Below, piece by piece: positions 1 through 11,465 of a DNA stretch of 64,000 nt. A program made the position numbers and the translations under genes. The notes beneath the pieces were generated by a model. The model was given only the letters and a program-made list of their open reading frames with translations, had not been told where the DNA came from and ran no database searches. The stretch lies in the NCBI GenBank assembly GCA_051530055.1, contig CM121341.1, forward strand, positions 14,570,001 to 14,634,000, read 5' to 3'. Each line of letters opens with the position of its first letter. Position 1 is the stretch's first letter. This stretch comes from Neoechinorhynchus agilis (taxonomy: Eukaryota; Acanthocephala).

Positions 1-2916
1 ACGAGCAACCCCGTTCGTGGTTGAAAGCTTTTGTTAAATACATTCCTCATCCACAGCACTGTCTCCAAATATTCTGCGCTTCTTCATCACCAACACCTGA
101 AGCAGGAGATACAATGGTCGTCGAAGTTCCCTTATTGGCACGATACAAGTGCTCATACGTGCGCCTACAACAGTCAATGCGCAATCGACCATTGCACTCC
201 TTCAAAGTCTTTGATCCGGAATCAGCCACAGGTCGAACATCCGCTGGAACATCTTTGTTAACCACTGGTAAACGAATCTTCAGGCGCATTTCATTGCTTA
301 GCGATGTTATTCCGTCCTTATCAGATATGGGTTTGAGCAAATCAAAGTCTTCGCCTTACATTCGGTGTAAAGAAATTATCAAATTCGGTTATGAAGATAT
401 TCGTGGAGCTGAGAAAATGCGAGATGATTTGGATGTAATAATGTGGAACTGTCCAGCGCCGTCGCCTGTATCACCCACAAATCCAATCGTAAACCAGCAG
501 CTAGAGGATGTCGTGGTTAAGGTACGCGAGGAAATCGAGTGTCATGTAAAAGAATGTGGAGATCGGTACCTTAGCTGCCGAAATCGGGTTTATGTTTCAT
601 ACAATGCAACTGCTGGAAACAGCATTGAAATTGGTCTAAACTTTAGGGAACGATGTGGCAGGGAAGTAGTGAGACGAGAGGAGATTCTCCCTTTAAAAAA
701 CGAATTATGGATGAGAAGCGTGGCCTGGACACAGTTGCCCGATAATGGAATCGTGGACCATTGCGTTTTTCGTGAGAGTCGGTTGCTGAAATATCAGCCT
801 GTATCTGGTCATGAGCTATGGATGCTTTTTCTTATCGTTTATTTTCTATTTTCAATAAGTCCTTTAGAACTAAGAACGACTGTTTCACGAAAGGCCCTAA
901 AAATTGTCATTTTGAAGAGAATTGAGCATTCTATGCTGCTATGATACTGGGTAGTGATATTTTATTTTAGAACAAGGAAGCGTTGCAATCAATAGAAAAC
1001 ATATCCGTCAAATAGACTAGATCAGTCTTAGCTTTAACGGGTGGCTTTAAGGAGGATTGTGTAAGCAATCTCCATAACTTGTCCTCCTCCACGTAAGCCT
1101 ATTCGACGTATCGATAAAAACCTGTTTACTGATTGAGTTAAAACTTAATGAAAATCTAGTATCCTCTTGTTTCCATATCAATGCATCATAAATTATAATC
1201 TTCGGTAGGTAAACTCTCTTTAGAAAGGAGCTGATGCTTTTCGCCATCGTCCTTGAGAACTTTTGTACAATTTTTAAGCACTTCTTAACGTACCATTTTG
1301 CAAATCGCATCCATAACTTCGGCGGATCAACGCCTTTAGTATTTGTAGTGGTTTGTATAATGAGATCCCCAACCGAAAACATCTTTTTGTAGTGGCATCT
1401 ATTTTGTATAACACGGATTCCAATGAAGTATTTCTCAATATAAACTTTCTTGCACTTGGAAAGTTAATACCGTGAACTCTGGAGTGCTTTACGGATTATT
1501 CTCAGATCCTGGTCTTGAAGAATAGCTCCTCGTAATCTGGACGGAGCTCCCGGAGATTTTGTAATTGGAATTAGTATGGTTTTTGTTCGTTTCTTTGGCC
1601 AGATTAGCACTTGCTAAGATATAATCCAATTCTATGGGGAGCAGATCCTTCGTTTGGTATATGAGATTTTTGCCTTTCTTTGTTATGTACCGGGAAAAAG
1701 ATATCCGCATACACAAATATGCGGACATGTAGCGATAAACATAAAAATTTTAATTACATTCCATCCATTTTGACAAAAAGTTGCCGTTTCGCTAAGATAA
1801 AATTTGACACCCAAAGAGTCCTCATGTTGTTAGTAGCCGGAATGCTGTCTACTTAAATTTAAACAATCCCGTATTTCAAAAAGCTTTAAATGATCCTTTC
1901 TTTTTTTATGGTTTACGCATATCTCATGAATGTAGATGGAAATCGATACGAAATACTTCGATTCGGCACTAACTTACCTCAGAATACGGTCTTGCCGTTG
2001 AGTGTCAAGTCTACATGCACAACATTTGCCTCAGCATCCACAGGAATTGCTCAATATTGCACTCTTCGGGTAGAAATCACGGCTACGGACATCAAAGGAA
2101 TTAGCAACGTCAGTGTTCGAATCGAAATCCCAGATCGATACTCTCATTTATTTAAATACAAAGGAACAGCAACGATGACTGGAAGTGGAAGCGTTCAGCG
2201 ATCGACCTCGTCAACAAGATCAAAGACGGTAAGTTCCATGGTACATAATCAAATTTAAGAAAAGTTTAGGACTTCCTTAATCGGATATTAATTCGATCGG
2301 GGAGTATTAGCGGCAATATGGACCGAAGACAGCAACAACGCGATCTTTCGTCTGCTAATCTTCCTCCTTACTATTTCCAAAAAAGTGTAGGCCGTCCCAA
2401 ATACGATCCGCACACGAAATCAATTATTTGGAATATTGGAAGTCTACCAAAGCGAGGCGAAGGTTTGCGGAAAATGTCGTCGATTTTGAATCTGTTAGTT
2501 TGTTAATCTTATGGTCTGGTCATTATTAAGGTCCATTCAAGCCACATCGCCTCATTGTTGGTCTACGTGAGCCGAACATTCGATTCGGTGATGATCTTGG
2601 ACTAATCACAGTCTTTAGTTCGGTGAAAAGAAGTTGCGTGGGAACCGAGTGCCAAGTCCGATCGATTTCCTTTCGATCGCAATCATCATGCCGTCCTCAT
2701 TCTGCCTTAAAGACGTTTGTACGCTATTTTGTTGAGACCAAAAGGGAAACGATAACAGGAGATGAGATTATTACTCAGAAGGATGATGATGCACTATCGC
2801 TAATGGGCGATTATAATCGACGGCCGCAAAATGTCGTAACAAGAGATTCATCTTCGTCTTCTACTGAGCCCGATGATTCAGATCACGAACTTAATTTGCT
2901 CGGCGACAGTGAATAA
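1..2916 (+). CDS. unc-41: Stonin / UNC-41 (stoned B) endocytic adaptor, 5' end outside window
   Basis: Stonins are clathrin adaptors that sort synaptotagmin during synaptic-vesicle endocytosis, acting in the cytosol at the plasma membrane. The reading frame is open from the left edge. Likely exons are 1-807, 1936-2228, about 2333-2475 and about 2529-2916. Joining 807 to 1936 (phase 1, GGT donor, TAG acceptor) gives a continuous block containing RYEILRFGTNLPQNTVLP, which matches from memory the stonin stretch CRFELMRFRT. Further mu-homology landmarks follow: IEIPDRYSHLFKYKG, then YDPHTKSIIWNIGSLP (like the YEHxFRSIVWRIxRLP block of stonins), then VRYFVETKR near the end. The tail is acidic and serine-rich and ends NLLGDSE. 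The stop at 2914-2916 overlaps an AATAAA. The junction near 2477-2529 is my estimate. The mu-homology family is firm; stonin rather than another mu-like protein is supported by several blocks in order. Confidence 0.85.
808..1935 (+). other. Long intron of the stonin gene
   Basis: This 1,128-bp gap separates two exons that join in phase. It is far longer than the 43-58 bp introns seen in NPC1. Two minus-strand open stretches (1047-1382 and 1489-1728) show no recognisable protein, so I do not call genes. It may hold an old insertion. Confidence 0.6.
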
Positions 2917-3073
2917 AACTACATTTTCGATTGCAAAAAAAGGTCCACCTTAATGGCATTAACATTTGATGTATCCACAAATAAAAATATTTCAGCTGAA
3001 ACTAAGATGCTATTAAATGATATCGACGATCGTTCAACTGCCTTTCGCATACTTTACCTTAGTGGAAATTTAT

Positions 3074-4132
3074 TTAATATTGCAAAGCGATCATTACATT
3101 AATAATTATGTTACTGTTTCTATAACATCTTAAAATGTGAGCATCTATGTCTGTATTCGAAAATTCGCTGCTCATGCTATATGCCGACAATCTCCTTGAA
3201 TGATCTAATGCATTAATGCTTACTACTTTCTTATGTGACGTGAAATCTACTATAGATTTTAATCTTGACATTATTTCTTCGCCTAATAATCCCATATTTA
3301 CCTTAAATCGCTCATCGATCGTTCTTGCACTGCTGAAGATTTGTGCGCAAGTTTTCACAATTGAATCGCCAAACGCTTCAATGTCCGATAAATTTATCAT
3401 GGGTCTTACAAAATTCAACGTAATATTTTCCGGTGACACCACTTTCGACCGTCCACTTTTCTGAATTTGCGGACATTTGAAATCAATCAACGTGCCCATC
3501 TTGTCCCAACGAGCTTTCTCTTTAGTTCGTTTCTTCACTTTTTTCATTGCTTGTTTTTGTTTGATTGCGTCCCGCGCTGCAAATTCACGCTCCAGCTCCT
3601 GAAAGAGCTGTTCTGTACTTTTGTCAAAGGTACCAAAGTCATTCAACTTTTTTTCTGATTCTCGCTTGGGATCGGAACTCTGACCTAAAGCGTTTTCGTC
3701 ATCAATATCTACTTTATCTGAACTGTTTGATTGTGTTTCAAATTTAGACGTATCGTGGTGCTTAAACTCTTCATTTTCGGGCCGCACTTCATGGTCAGAT
3801 TTGTCAGTTTGTAAGTTAAAACGTTTAATGGGATAATCGTCTTTTTTCGAGTTTTTCGCCGAAGCCATTTTGTTGCTTATATCGATAAGATGGGAAGATT
3901 CAAGAGGACGAATGGGGGTCTGTTTTAGACCACGAATCATTCGCATTTCATCCAGAACAACTTCAGCTTCCTTCAATTGTTTCTTAACCTGAGAAATCAC
4001 CACCGATGTTTCCTTTAGATCTTGTAACGTGCCTTTTACGCTCGAAAGTAGTGATTGCACGCTATGAACGGGTTCAAAAATGTTCACATTTCGGTCGCCA
4101 ATGGTACGTGATCCATCGAATGAAGACGGCAT
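3074..4132 (-). CDS. Unknown charged coiled-coil protein
   Basis: I do not recognise this protein of about 352 residues. I start it at the ATG at 4132 (MPSSFDGSR). The frame stays open to 4216, but that stretch is hydrophobic and unlike the rest, so it may be an intron or 5' UTR. After about 20 residues there is a heptad-rich segment (LLSSVKGTLQDLKETSVVIS through LKEAEVVLDEMRM), then a long polar acidic region, then a Lys/Arg-rich helix (KQKQAMKKVKKRTKEKARW, about residues 190-210), and a less charged C-terminal part. There is no signal peptide or membrane segment. It is convergent with the stonin gene 158 bp away. A cytoskeletal or centrosomal scaffold is conceivable but unsupported. Confidence 0.55.
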   Translation of the reverse strand: MPSSFDGSRTIGDRNVNIFEPVHSVQSLLSSVKGTLQDLKETSVVISQVKKQLKEAEVVLDEMRMIRGLKQTPIRPLESSHLIDISNKMASAKNSKKDDYPIKRFNLQTDKSDHEVRPENEEFKHHDTSKFETQSNSSDKVDIDDENALGQSSDPKRESEKKLNDFGTFDKSTEQLFQELEREFAARDAIKQKQAMKKVKKRTKEKARWDKMGTLIDFKCPQIQKSGRSKVVSPENITLNFVRPMINLSDIEAFGDSIVKTCAQIFSSARTIDERFKVNMGLLGEEIMSRLKSIVDFTSHKKVVSINALDHSRRLSAYSMSSEFSNTDIDAHILRCYRNSNIIINVMIALQY

Positions 4133-4216
4133 GACTTGGAAGGAACAAAGGTAATTTGTCGCCGTAAAAAGCTTGAAAATAGTAACTATAGAAACTTCTG
4201 CATGTTGTGCACCCAT

Positions 4217-4525
4217 GTCTTAATCGAATGTAATCAACCTGATATTATTTATTTTAGATAAGGAAACAACTATTATCGGGCCTGTTAAATGAATAGTTCA
4301 AACAAAATTTACGAACCGGTCCACTAAACCAAGGGTACATGAAATATAGCCACAAATAAAAAAATAAACATATACTTAGTAAGTACTGGTTACTCTACAC
4401 TCCAGGTCCAATATCTGTACATTAATCATGCAACCCCAGTAATCTAAGACTGCGTTTCATCGTTGCAGATGCTGTGTAACAAATAAACAACAGCATTTCT
4501 CTGAACTGTTCTCTCACCTGAGAGG
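4217..4525. other. Intergenic, no feature seen
   Basis: AT-rich sequence between the coiled-coil gene and a LINE remnant; no coding or repeat signal recognised. Confidence 0.5.
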
Positions 4526-5500
4526 TCAGCATTGTCGGTTTTCGTCTTTGTTCTCCTTTCCGAGAGTCTTGAGATCTCCGCTCACACTGTCCTTCCACCT
4601 CTTTTTAGGCCTCCCTTTTCTCCTTTTCCCCTCGAGCTTGATTCTCCATGCGCTCTTCACCCAGGCATCTTGATCTGCTTGTGTCACCTGCAGGTACCAT
4701 CGCATCCGCCTCTTAGCGATTGCCTCCTTCATCGGCTCGATAACAAACAGTTTTCGCACCTCCTCATTGGGCACTTGATCCTTGCGTGTCAATCATGCGG
4801 ACCATCTCAGCATCCGCATTTCGTTGACGGCTAATCGTTGAGCGTCTTCCTTCTTCATAGTCCACGTCTCTGCTCTGTAGAACCATGGCGGGCTTGCTCT
4901 TCGAGCTTGTTCGGGAGATGCTTATCGCAAAGGATGCCTGTTGTCTTCCTCCAGTTGTTCCAGCTGCATTGAACTCTTTGTTCGATCTCTGGTGCGAACT
5001 CACAATGCATGTTCAACAGGCTGCCCAAATATTTGAATGTGTTCATCTTTTCGATCTGAGTTCCTTGCATATCGAGGTTACCCGGCCCCATGTATTTCGT
5101 TTTGCACCTGCTCACTCTCAATCCGCTGCTATCTATTCGCTGTCGCCAACTCTCCAGCAAATTCCTGAGTGTGTCCACGTCCATATCTGTGAGCACCAAA
5201 TCGTCCATGGTGCGTTCATTTCTCTTCCCGCATTTCTTAGGACGTCTATCACGATCGTGAACAAGAATGGACTCAGGGCCGAACCCTGTTGCAGACCGAC
5301 GAAGACTCGGAAATAGTCGGTGATAACGCTGTGGCATCGCACGCAGGTGTAGCATTCTCGATACATCGCTTGGATCGCGGCGGCATGGTGTTGGTTTCAA
5401 TATGCTTCCCTGCCATTCCGACGGGATCTTTTCCTCCATATCTATCTTCTAAAAGAGCATCGTGAGCAACTTTATTCCGAAGACGCCCAGGGATTGCCAC
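4526..5500 (-). mobile_element. RTE-type LINE remnant (3' half of reverse transcriptase)
   Basis: The minus strand encodes overlapping pieces of a non-LTR reverse transcriptase. GLQQGSALSPFLFTIVIDVL is the usual G-x-x-Q-G-S-x-L-S-P-x-L-F motif. Downstream come GLRVSRCKTKYM, then FKYLGSLLNMH, a W-x-x-W-x-x-T-T-G-x-L-C-D-K-x-x-P block and, at the 3' end, KRRKGRPKKRWKDS. That order (KYLGS, then TTGxLCDK, then GRPxxRW) is characteristic of RTE/BovB-like elements. The reading frame changes several times and the catalytic F-A-D-D box reads T-M-D-D, so it is dead. The 5' endonuclease half is missing, as expected of a 5'-truncated insertion. Confidence 0.8.
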
Positions 5501-5775
5501 AGCTCGATCGGAATGTTATCTGGACCGGCGCTCCTACAAGTCTTCATTTTCCTGAGCTGTGCAGCCAATTCATACAAATATAGTCTTGAATTTAAACGAA
5601 CCAAATGTCTATTAAATTCCCAAGATTATGATATCAAAATACAATAAATTATTAGTACCGAGCAAAAATTTACACATAAATGAGGGTCTTAACTTCTTTC
5701 TTGTTTTCTATTCTTTATTTCGTTCACAGCGTTTTAAAGCTCCAGGATTTACTGGGGACAATTGTCGCTCATCCG

Positions 5776-6629
5776 TTTGTGAACAATCGTTTTCGGACGG
5801 ATGGCCCCTGGTTTTCTACGTGTCTAGTATCATTGGAATAATCTGGACGATTACATGGGCACTTCTGGCCAGATCGCGACCAGAAGATCACCACTTTATC
5901 TCAAAACAAGAACTTGAGTATATTTGCTTCAAAAAACCAATTTCCAAAACAAGTGGCGAAGCTCCAAAAGTTCCATCCAAGGCCATATTAACATCAATCC
6001 CTTGTTGGGAATGTTTACATCCCATTTTTTCAAAGCTGTTGGATTTTTTACTCTTCTAGCAAACATAAGTACGTACAGCAAGAACGTTATGAATTTCAAC
6101 GTAAAGAAAAGCGGATTTTTGAGTTTCGAGTCCTACATCTTCCACTGGCTATTTACTCTGATCAGCGTAGTAATGTGTGATAAACTTATTAACGCCGGAA
6201 CAATATATCATACAATGGCACGAAAAGTTTTTACAGCACTCGGAAACTTTCTACCTGGAATTTTCACATTCCTTACAGGATTTGTGACTGCTAAAACAAC
6301 TTGGGACGGTACCCTGCTGTTTACGCTGGTCTTGGCGACGACAGGATTCAATACAGGATGTGGATTGTCTTGCGACATGGCACCAATATTTGCTGGCATA
6401 ATCTGGGATATTTCTAACACGTTTGGAATCTTGCCTGGAGTATTGTGCCCGGCAATGGTCGGTGTGATAGTGAAAGATGGATTGATACGACAGCGGCGCA
6501 TTGTATTTAGCATTTGCGCCGTTTGTTACTTTATTTCGGAATTATCCTATATATTGACGGGAGACGCGGCCATGGGCTCTCGATAAGGACGAAATCGATA
6601 TTGATGAACTGGAACTCGACGAGTGTTGA
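5776..6629 (+). pseudogene. SLC17 (sialin/VGLUT-type) transporter pseudogene, copy 1
   Basis: SLC17 proteins are 12-TM major-facilitator anion transporters of vesicle, lysosome or plasma membranes. The region begins inside the protein (SDGWPLVFYVSSIIGI, then a cytoplasmic loop with the family's I-S-K-x-E-x-x-Y-I motif), continues with FFKAVGFFTLLANISTY and VFTALGNFLPGIFTFLTG, and ends after GIIWDISNTFGILPGVLCPA. Alignment from memory to the family is gap-free except for a one-base loss just after the conserved Trp near 6009, and a second frame change near 6570. Beyond the latter, the third frame gives an acidic tail (WALDKDEIDIDELELDEC) with a stop at 6627-6629. Both frame breaks are also present in copy 2. 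The N-terminal third is absent here. Overlapping the end is a misplaced N-terminal fragment of the same gene (LIISVTRSLLCNFGN, from about 6622). Confidence 0.85.
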
Positions 6630-7460
6630 TCATATCAGTAACCAGAAGTTTGTTGTGTAATTTTGGCAACATCATTCGCAGCCAAAATGAGTCCAGTGCT
6701 AATGTTTATTGTTCGATTTTTTCTTTGATTTCTTGCAAGCGCCAACTGGGCTGCACTCGATATCCTACGAATACATCTCGATATCTTATGAAAAGAATAT
6801 ATCACATTCAAGGAGATGCTCAGCAGGCGAGGAATAGCGACAAAAACGAGATGCATTTTCAGAAGTAAAGAGCAACAAATGATGTAAATGTTTAGCGAGA
6901 AGCTGGGCCGGAGGTGAAATCTCTGCGATATACAGGACATAAACGAAGGGGGAAGAGAGCCAAATCAAAAGCGTCGATGACCAAGATGGAGCCTCGCTGT
7001 CCAGAAGACGACTTGAGTGACGTCCAAAAAGGGAATCTGATCTGAGCCGAGAATACTTTCAATGAAGCAATATAAACAGCGAACGCAAATGAAGCATAGA
7101 AAACGAGAGTCTAGTGATCGTGATTCCAAGTGAAAAACCGGTAACGAAGAGCAACAAGATTGCTACAGAGAGCGTTCAAGGAGGGAGCGCGGTGGCCCAA
7201 ACAAATGCATCCTCGAACATTCGACAAATATTTTTGCATAAGCCCAAACAAAATAATACGGAGAAACTTCAGCCAGAAACGAGGAGGCCTTTGGTCGGTG
7301 GTGAATGCGTTCATTACCCATTTGTAAAGGAGAAGATTAAAAACATTGTGATGACCGTAAAGCACAGCGAGGGTCCGAAACGAACGATGAATCTGAAAAC
7401 TACCAGAAGCGTCCATTAAGGCAACACGGTGACCCCAACGCAAGTGTCGATTTTCAAGAG
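5776..7460 (+). repeat. Direct segmental duplication, copy 1 (1,685 bp)
   Basis: This matches 15311-16995 at a constant offset of 9,535 bp with only scattered substitutions. It starts at TTTGTGAACAATCG and ends at TTTTCAAGAG. It carries the SLC17 pseudogene, a stray N-terminal gene fragment and about 600 bp of purine-rich sequence with no recognised gene. Confidence 0.9.
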
Positions 7461-7699
7461 TAAGCTCTGCAACATAGCTTATTTCATTCTTCGAGGTTGA
7501 CTTTTCGTTATACTCTGGGAAGCAATAAATTTAGATTAGAAATACATAAGATATAACACTAAAGTTAGTGGGCTTCCCAGGGAAAAAGTCTTAGAGAGTA
7601 TCGTTCAATTCAATTCTGAGCTTACTCCATTCTTGGAGGCTGTCCTTTCTCTTTGCTCAGGGAAGCAATAAATTCAGGCTACGAATTCCTCCTTTATAA
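7461..7699. repeat. Degenerate 143-bp tandem pair
   Basis: GGGAAGCAATAAATT occurs at 7517 and again at 7660, and GTTCAATTCAA at 7603 and 7746, a spacing of 143 bp. This is an old tandem duplication leading into the 268-bp array. No gene is seen. Confidence 0.6.
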
Positions 7700-8745
7700 C
7701 AGAAACGTTGGTTGGCTCTCTAGGCAAAAAATCTTAAAGCGGGTAGTTCAATTCAATGCTTAGCGGCAGAGTTTGTATATTCTGTAATTGTTTCGAGGGG
7801 TCCAGTGTTTTTGAGCCACGCTGCAGATTCTGAGGGATGCACAAAACTGATAACCGTTAGGTTTAGGATCTTTAGCGCAGATCAGAACTTCCCTGAACAA
7901 ATTGGTTGGCTGTTTGCCCAAGGGAAATTATAAGCCATGTAAGGGTGATGTTCACAACACTAAGATAATAAAATGTAATTGGCTATCAAAACATAAGATA
8001 AAATAATTCAATACTTGCACCAGGCACAAAATGGCAGAGTTTGCACATTGCGGAATAGTTTCAAGGTGGTCTAGTGGACTTAAGAGCCGAATATCTGTTT
8101 ATGGATGGCAAAAGGGTTCATAATTTATCATCGCCAGTGGCTCATAACCGAACGGGATGCCTCTGAAGGGAGGAAAAATCTCATTGATGAGTCCATCCTC
8201 CCCGGGAGGTATCTGAGAATCTGGACGGAATATACAAAACTCTTTGCCGTCTATCCAAACATAAGATAAAATAATTCAATACTTGTCCCAGGCACAAAAT
8301 GGCAGAGTTTGTACATTCCGGAATAGTTTCAGGGTGGTCTAGTGGACTTAAGAGCCGAATATCTGTTTATGGATGGCAAAAGGGTTCATAATTTATCATC
8401 GCCAATGGCTCATAACCAAAGGGGATGCCGCTGAAGGGAGGAAAAATCTCATTGATGAGTCCATCCTCATCGGGAGTTTTCTGAGAATCTGGACGGAATA
8501 TACAAAACTCTTTGCCGTCTATCCAAACATAAGATAAAATAATTCAATACTTGCCCCAAGCACAAAATGGCAGAGTTTGCACATTGCGGAATAGTTTCAA
8601 GGTGGTCTAGTGGACATGAGAGCCGAATCCCTGTTTCTGGGTGGTAAAGGCATTTAAAATCCATCATCGCCGATGGTTCGTAACCAAAGAAAAGAAACCT
8701 TGAGTTATCTGAGAATCCTGAGGTATGTATAAACTTATATCCGCA
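7700..8745 (+). repeat. 268-bp tandem repeat array (satellite A)
   Basis: The word CAGAGTTTG recurs at 7767, 8035, 8303 and 8571, exactly 268 bp apart each time, and ACATAAGATAAAATAATTCA recurs at 7991, 8259 and 8527. The first unit is diverged; the middle ones are nearly identical. Each complete unit contains a GATGAGTCC box and a GGACGG box. Diverged single copies of the same family lie near 17700-17790 and, inverted, at 61790-62030. Confidence 0.9.
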
Positions 8746-8868
8746 CATTCATTTTTCATTGAGCGTTGACCAGCGCTTCCGTGACCGAAATCAGTGGGTT
8801 GTGTGTTCAAGATTCAGCCGTGTATGATAAAAAAAATCATCACCTTATACTTCTCGATAAAAATTATT

Positions 8869-9949
8869 TATTTGCCTATCGAATTCAATGAACTCTGCTG
8901 TCATTTACTTCGATTTCTACTTGGAAAATAAATACTCCTTGGATGTCGGAACTCGATTACAAAAGTGAGCGTTTCAACAGTTGAGATTTTACTTTCAGTG
9001 TTAACCCCGAGATTTCGTAAACTGATTTCGTGCATTCTTAAGTCCAATCCTGCGAGAACTAATACTTTAAAGTACATATCTTTAAAAGCAGAAGCTGAAT
9101 GTTTCAAAAAAGATTCAAAATTATGTGGAGAGAGCCTTCTCGATATCACGCCTTAAATGAATATTAGCGCACCCTTTGAATTTGCCATTGTCCCCGTCTG
9201 AGCTTGAAAAAGTCGATAAACAACAGAGCTGCACAATACCTACCTAGAAATCATTATTTGGATAAACATAGTGGACACTTGCTGTAGATTTCTGGTTGAG
9301 GACAGGATCGATTCACTGAGATTGTAATCTTCGCAGAGCAGTTAAAGAAGTCCCTTAATTTGCGAAGATCTTAGGACTAAATACGAACAAATCGTAAAGT
9401 TAACATGTAAAAATAAATTGGTTTCATCGCTGAACTTAATCGTTCCAGTCATAAAAATCTTTGTCGTTAACCTTTTTACTAAAGTTGGTTTATTTTAATC
9501 GGATTTGAGATTCAACGCCAATGTTTCGAACGAAATATCGAAATGAAGTTGACCTGTTGCTGCAATTAAAGTCATCTCCTCTTATTTTTCACTAAATAAT
9601 TGACAGCTTAGTCGTATTCATGCTTTTCATTTTGCAATACGATATTGGTAAGTTTTTCTTTACTTTTGCTAGTGCGCTAATGGCTCTCTTCACATAATTT
9701 TGAATCTTTTTTGAAACATTCAGCTTCTGCTTTTAACGATATGTACTTTAAGGTATTAGTTCTCGCAGGATTGGACTTGAGAATGCACGGAATCAGTTTA
9801 CGAAATCTCGGGGTTAACACTAAAAGTAAAATCTTAACTGTTGAAACGCTCATTTTTGCAATCGAGTTCCGACATCCAAGGAGTATTTATTTTCCAAGTA
9901 GAAATCGAAGTAAATGACAGCAAACTTCATTGAATTCGATAGGCAAATA
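8869..9949. mobile_element. Fold-back element with 268-bp inverted arms
   Basis: The left arm 8869-9136 and right arm 9682-9949 are inverted copies of equal length (268 bp) starting TATTTGCCTATCGAATTC, separated by a 545-bp loop. Both arms happen to stay open in the same mirrored frame, but the translation resembles nothing known. No transposase is present. I do not see a confident target-site duplication. It looks like a non-autonomous fold-back DNA element. Identity between arms is high, so it is not very old. Confidence 0.75.
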
Positions 9950-10474
9950 GGTCTTCCAATGATATCGAGATTACCAATCACAAAAACAAATATTACTTTC
10001 GCATGTATCGCCAAGCAAATCCAGCAGACTATTCAAGGATTTGATTCCTTTTTATTTTTAGCTGACTTTTATGTATGCTTGCTGTACGTTCTATCGAAAG
10101 CAATTCGTTTAATGCACATGCAATTAGAATTTTACTTTTATTTTGCAGCTGATTCTAGTGCACAGTTGCCCGTCGAACTTATAGCTTATCATTACTTTAA
10201 AATTTAATGAATAAAAAGGCTGACCTTTTAATTCTTTTGTGAGAGAAATAATGAAAAAACTCGTAGTTAAAGCTTTGCTTGCAGACGATTAAGTGGATAA
10301 GATATCGAATAAGATTTCTTTTCTTATTTTCTTTAAGGATCGGTGGCAAGACATAGCACTCAACAGCTTTTATTCGATTTTTTAAAACTTACATCCTTGA
10401 AATTCGAAATTCATTCTATAAACAGTAGGCACAAATACTCATATGAGGGATTAGCAAGTTTATTTTAAACATAA
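9950..10474. other. Intergenic, no feature seen
   Basis: AT-rich region between the fold-back element and the 3' end of the glycosyltransferase gene. A 97-codon open stretch at 9914-10207 has no recognisable content. Confidence 0.5.
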
Positions 10475-11465
10475 TTACGGTTGCGGCTCTTCCTTCAAAT
10501 ACTCATAAGAATAAGGACAATATCGTTTTCCATAGAAATTTAACAAACTTTCTGGTGAGGCACCGGTCATTGTGATTTTCTTTGTCATTAAATTGTACAA
10601 ATGAATAGCAATTGTTCGATTATTGATTTTTTCAACAAGAGTTGCCTGCTTGTTTACATCAGCAAATAGGACGTTCTTTGCTTCATAATATTGAATTGGA
10701 TAAAACGTATCTTCGCCGAATATGAACGGTGAATCATAGTTCATTTTTTTAAGAACGCCAGTAATGAGTGTTGGTCCAACGCTTGTCCATTTATTCGGAT
10801 GATAAAAGTTCTTAACCGATCGTAGAACTACCTTTATCCACCGCACTTTGGTCCTACAAACCTGGATAATTGCATTGCACAAAAACTCTTTTGATTCCTT
10901 GCCAATAAAATCAAATACGGGTAGTGGTTTAATACTAATAAAATCAGTATCCATGTAAGCGCCGCCGTTTTCATAAAGGATTTTATATCGGAACAAATCA
11001 CTTAGCTGAGCGTAGGGAAATTATTTTCAGACCAGTAAGAGACGCTGAAAATAAATATAATATATATGCTATTGGAGAAGAATGATCAAATATCGAAGAA
11101 AACCATATTCCGACGATCTTATCCTTGCAAAGTGTTTCTGAAATATTAATCTTTATATACTCCAAATTAGAAAATCTTGATTTTAGATTTATAAGATGAT
11201 GCAGGTAAGAACTCTCGTTTACTTTTGAATCAAAATATACCATGATTTTCCGGGTTGGGTTTTGCAAAGCAGTTGATTCGACGGCGCAGCTCATACGTTT
11301 GTTCCATTTGCCACTTGTATGAACAAAATGAATGGCTGTCCCGTTGACATTATTCGAAGGACAATAAATAATAGCGATCGCAATTACAGCAAATATTAGA
11401 TAGAAGATGCGAATAGTTAATAGAGTTTGTCGTCGGATTAAGACACGGACCGTTGTACCGTTCAT
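10475..11465 (-). CDS. Golgi GT32-type glycosyltransferase (A4GALT / alpha-1,4-GlcNAcT family)
   Basis: Family members transfer galactose or GlcNAc from UDP-sugars to glycolipids or glycoproteins in the Golgi. The ATG at 11465 starts a short basic cytosolic tail followed by one hydrophobic segment (about residues 16-35, LTIRIFYLIFAVIAIAIIY), the signal-anchor of a type II membrane protein. The second part carries the family signature LSDLFRYKILYENGGAYMDT and the DxD metal/UDP-sugar motif (D-T-D-F). Downstream are NKWTSVGPTLITGVLKK and AIHLYN, which correspond to the usual G-P and H-x-W-N-like blocks. The stop is at 10475. The N-terminal exon (to about 11050) and the catalytic exon (from about 11015, after CTCAG) are in different frames, so an intron or a frame change lies between them; I could not settle the junction. 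The exact acceptor sugar is unknown. Confidence 0.8.

Noticed and set aside
8770-8815. Possible tRNA-derived SINE (GTGTTCAAGATTCAGCC resembling a B box)
   Set aside because: No matching A box at the right distance, no tail and no second copy seen in the window.
8901-9917. Two similar small proteins on opposite strands (8901-9149 minus, 9711-9917 plus)
   Set aside because: They are the same stretch of the two arms of the fold-back element; no start context, no homology, no codon signal.
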